This document shows positions 61,991 through 64,000 of a DNA stretch of 64,000 bases, piece by piece (the first letter of the stretch is position 1; every line of letters starts with the position of its first letter). The notes under the pieces were generated by a model. That model did not search any database. It had not been told where the DNA came from and worked only from the letters and a program-made list of their open reading frames with translations. The translations under genes were made by a program, and so were the position numbers. Source of the DNA: Roseimaritima multifibrata (GTDB taxonomy: Bacteria; Planctomycetota; Planctomycetia; Pirellulales; Pirellulaceae); contig NZ_CP036262.1 of assembly GCF_007741495.1 (NCBI RefSeq), positions 744,001 to 808,000 on the forward strand, written 5' to 3'.

Positions 61991-63909
61991 TGGCCGGTTG
62001 TGCGATTCCGCGTTTTTGGGCGTGCGGTTTTCTGTGCAGCCTGTTTGCCCTTTTTTCGGGTATTGGATTTGCGGAAGAACCGGCGACCGAACCTGACTAC
62101 GTTGAACTTCCGATCACGGCCGAGGACCGAGAGCACTGGGCCTTTTTGCCTCGGCTGAAAGTCGACCTTTCCGGACATCCTCGCCATCCTTGGGCGATTA
62201 ATGAGATTGATGACCTTGTCTATCGAGAACTGGAGCGAGCTGAATTAATGCCTCAGCCCGCGGCGACGAAACGGGATTTGATTCGTCGCTTGAGCTACGA
62301 CCTTACGGGGCTGCCGCCGACGGCGGAGGAAATCGAAGCTTTCGTAACCGATCCGCATCCAGCGGCTTATCTGCGTTTGGTTGATCGTCTGTTGGGGTCG
62401 CCTCGATACGGTGAACGCTGGGCGCAGCATTGGCTTGATCTGGCACGGTTTGCCGAAACCGATGGATTTGAACATGACAAAGTCCGCGGCGAAGCTTGGA
62501 AGTATCGTGACTGGGTGGTTTCGGCGTTGAACGCGGACATGCCCTACGACGAATTCTTGACGTTGCAGTTGGCTGGAGACGAGATTTCGCCGGACGATGA
62601 TTCCGCGGTCACGGCGACGCGGTTTTGTTTGTCGGGGCCCGATATGCCAGATATCAATTTGACCGAAGAACGGATGCATACGGTCTTAAACGAAATGGTC
62701 TCGACGGTTGGTGAAGTGATTTTGGGTTTGCAGGTCGGCTGTGCACAGTGTCACGACCACAAATTCGATTCGATTAGCCAGGCTGATTTTTATCGATTGC
62801 GAGCGATTTTTCGGCCTGCGATTCGCTTGAAAAAGAACGTGTCGCTTTCGGTGTTTCAAGAGGACCCCGCTTTCGCAAAACCAAGTCATTTAATGTTGCG
62901 AGGGGATTTCCGCCGCCCTGGCCCCAAAGTCCAACCGGGCGTGTTGAGAGTGATCGCCGAAGACCTTGCGGATTTTCAGCCTACGGTAACCGACAAGAGC
63001 AAGGGGCTGCGGACCGAGTTCGCAAAGTGGCTTGTCGATAGCAGGAATCCGCTGACCGCGCGAGTGATCGTCAATCGTGTTTGGCTGTACCATTTCGGAC
63101 AGGGGATCGTGACCACGCCAAGCGACTTTGGGGTCACCGGTGAGTACCCCAGCCACGATGAATTGCTTGACTGGTTGGCTGACTATTTGATCGAGCAGGA
63201 TTGGAGTCTGAAGGCTCTTCATAAAAAGATTGTGACCTCGGCAACCTACCGACAGCGAAGTTTTTTGCCGGCGGACCGATCGGATGTGGAACTGGCAACT
63301 TGGCAGCGGTCACTTGAACGGGATCCATCCGGTGCGTTGCTTTCGCGGTATACGCGATGGCGACTGGAGGGGGAAGCGATTCGAGACGCGATGTTGTTTT
63401 CCGCGGGCGGTTTGTCCTTCGATACGGGGGGCCCGGGCGTGCGGCCTCCGCTGCCCCAGGAATTGCTCGAAACCTTGCTTAAGAAACAGTGGGATGTGAC
63501 GGAAGATGTGGGCGAACATCAGCGGCGCAGCTTGTATGTTTTTGCCCGTCGTAATCTGCGTTACCCCATTTTCGAAGTTTTCGATCGTCCCAGTGCAAAT
63601 GTCAGTTGCCCTCAGCGGGGAAAATCAACCACCGCACCTCAATCGCTGCATCTGCTGAATTCAAGCTTCTCGTTTGAAATAGCCAATCAACTTGCCGCAT
63701 CGATCGCGGCGGAACAGGAGGAGCCTCGCGAGCAAATTGCTGTCGCGTTCCAGCGAATCTTGGGGCGTCAACCAACTCTGGCAGATTATGATGATGTGGA
63801 TCTTTTTTGGAATCAGCATCATCCGTTGGCTGGAAACGACCCCAATCTTCCGCTCGCTCATCTCTGCTTGGCGTTGTTCAATTGCAATGAGTTTGTGTTT
63901 GTTGACTGA
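61990..63909 (+). CDS. DUF1549/DUF1553 exported protein
   Basis: 639 aa. Signal peptide (F-L-C-S-L-F-A-L-F-S-G-I-G-F-A). DUF1549 follows with R-R-L-S-Y-D-L-T-G-L-P-P-T, Y-G-E-R-W-A-Q-H-W-L-D-L-A-R, and the haem-like C-A-Q-C-H-D-H-K-F-D; DUF1553 follows with S-R-N-P-L-T-A-R-V-I-V-N-R-V-W and L-N-S-S-F. No separate N-terminal cytochrome c domain, unlike many relatives. Works with the DUF1501 partner; function unsettled, perhaps polysaccharide or sulfated-polymer metabolism. Confidence 0.9.
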   Translation: MAGCAIPRFWACGFLCSLFALFSGIGFAEEPATEPDYVELPITAEDREHWAFLPRLKVDLSGHPRHPWAINEIDDLVYRELERAELMPQPAATKRDLIRRLSYDLTGLPPTAEEIEAFVTDPHPAAYLRLVDRLLGSPRYGERWAQHWLDLARFAETDGFEHDKVRGEAWKYRDWVVSALNADMPYDEFLTLQLAGDEISPDDDSAVTATRFCLSGPDMPDINLTEERMHTVLNEMVSTVGEVILGLQVGCAQCHDHKFDSISQADFYRLRAIFRPAIRLKKNVSLSVFQEDPAFAKPSHLMLRGDFRRPGPKVQPGVLRVIAEDLADFQPTVTDKSKGLRTEFAKWLVDSRNPLTARVIVNRVWLYHFGQGIVTTPSDFGVTGEYPSHDELLDWLADYLIEQDWSLKALHKKIVTSATYRQRSFLPADRSDVELATWQRSLERDPSGALLSRYTRWRLEGEAIRDAMLFSAGGLSFDTGGPGVRPPLPQELLETLLKKQWDVTEDVGEHQRRSLYVFARRNLRYPIFEVFDRPSANVSCPQRGKSTTAPQSLHLLNSSFSFEIANQLAASIAAEQEEPREQIAVAFQRILGRQPTLADYDDVDLFWNQHHPLAGNDPNLPLAHLCLALFNCNEFVFVD

Positions 63910-64000
63910 TTGTTTGCCAAGCCTTTCCTTTTGACCATGATTTTTTCGACGCCCATGTTTTCATTGAATGTTTGTCATCGGCTGAGCGAATCCTCCCCAT
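63910..64000. other. Window end, no gene seen
   Basis: Only the downstream flank of the DUF1553 gene; no motif or start is supported. Confidence 0.4.

Overview
The window looks like a planctomycete chromosome of the Pirellula/Rhodopirellula type. The evidence is a DUF1501 + DUF1549/DUF1553 pair, a dockerin protein opening with the planctomycete R-x-E-x-LE-x-R-x-LLA export motif, a Tat-exported DUF3500 protein, DUF885, DUF2752 and BamB-like quinoprotein genes, and phage-like elements built from large serine recombinases and a DUF3987 primase/helicase.

Layout. Positions 1-2271 hold a partial polysaccharide deacetylase and a DUF3500 gene. From 2272 to 24751 one host gene, comM (YifB-type Mg-chelatase-like AAA+ ATPase used in transformation), is cut into three pieces by two separate integrative elements of about 10.4 and 10.6 kb. 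From 24927 to the end is ordinary chromosome: cyclopropane-fatty-acid synthase, a TetR-RND efflux operon, a dockerin protein, an ABC exporter, smpB, lipA, a membrane protein, a MutS-like ATPase, a quinoprotein, a flavoprotein, an FHA-GAF-cyclase, a sugar/steroid-type dehydrogenase, DUF2752 and TPR genes, DUF885, two esterases, ispG, a degenerate site-2 protease, rlmN, an M20 peptidase, a BFD-type [2Fe-2S] protein and the DUF1501/DUF1549 pair.

The central observation is the comM locus. Joining 2272-2934, 13289-13659 and 24247-24751 gives 1539 bases, exactly 513 codons, with no stop or frameshift. Both junctions fall in conserved ComM motifs: the Walker A loop, and the F-P-x-D-F-M segment before N-P-C-P-C-G. 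Short shared cores (TGATG and GACTT) mark the crossover sites, and each reconstructed attP carries inverted-repeat arms. Both elements should therefore be removable with exact restoration of comM. This resembles the comK prophage of Listeria as an excision switch on competence, but at two places in one gene.

Element 1 (2935-13288) carries a TIR-domain protein at its left edge, a 639-aa large serine recombinase, a DUF2213-like prohead protein, terminase large and probable small subunits, a resolvase and a second small recombinase-like protein. It has no portal, capsid or tail gene, so it looks like a packaging-type phage satellite with a defence cargo. Element 2 (13660-24246) carries its own large serine recombinase, whose last codons come from the host gene, a three-gene AT-rich cargo, and a minus-strand operon with a DUF3987 primase/helicase, HTH proteins, a zinc ribbon, an HExGH protein and three tiny overlapping genes. 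A 15-18 bp motif, GGGTAATTARTCCGC, occurs in both elements, each time 69-89 bases upstream of a minus-strand gene start, which suggests shared control.

All family assignments come from reading motifs by eye. No database or structure search was run.
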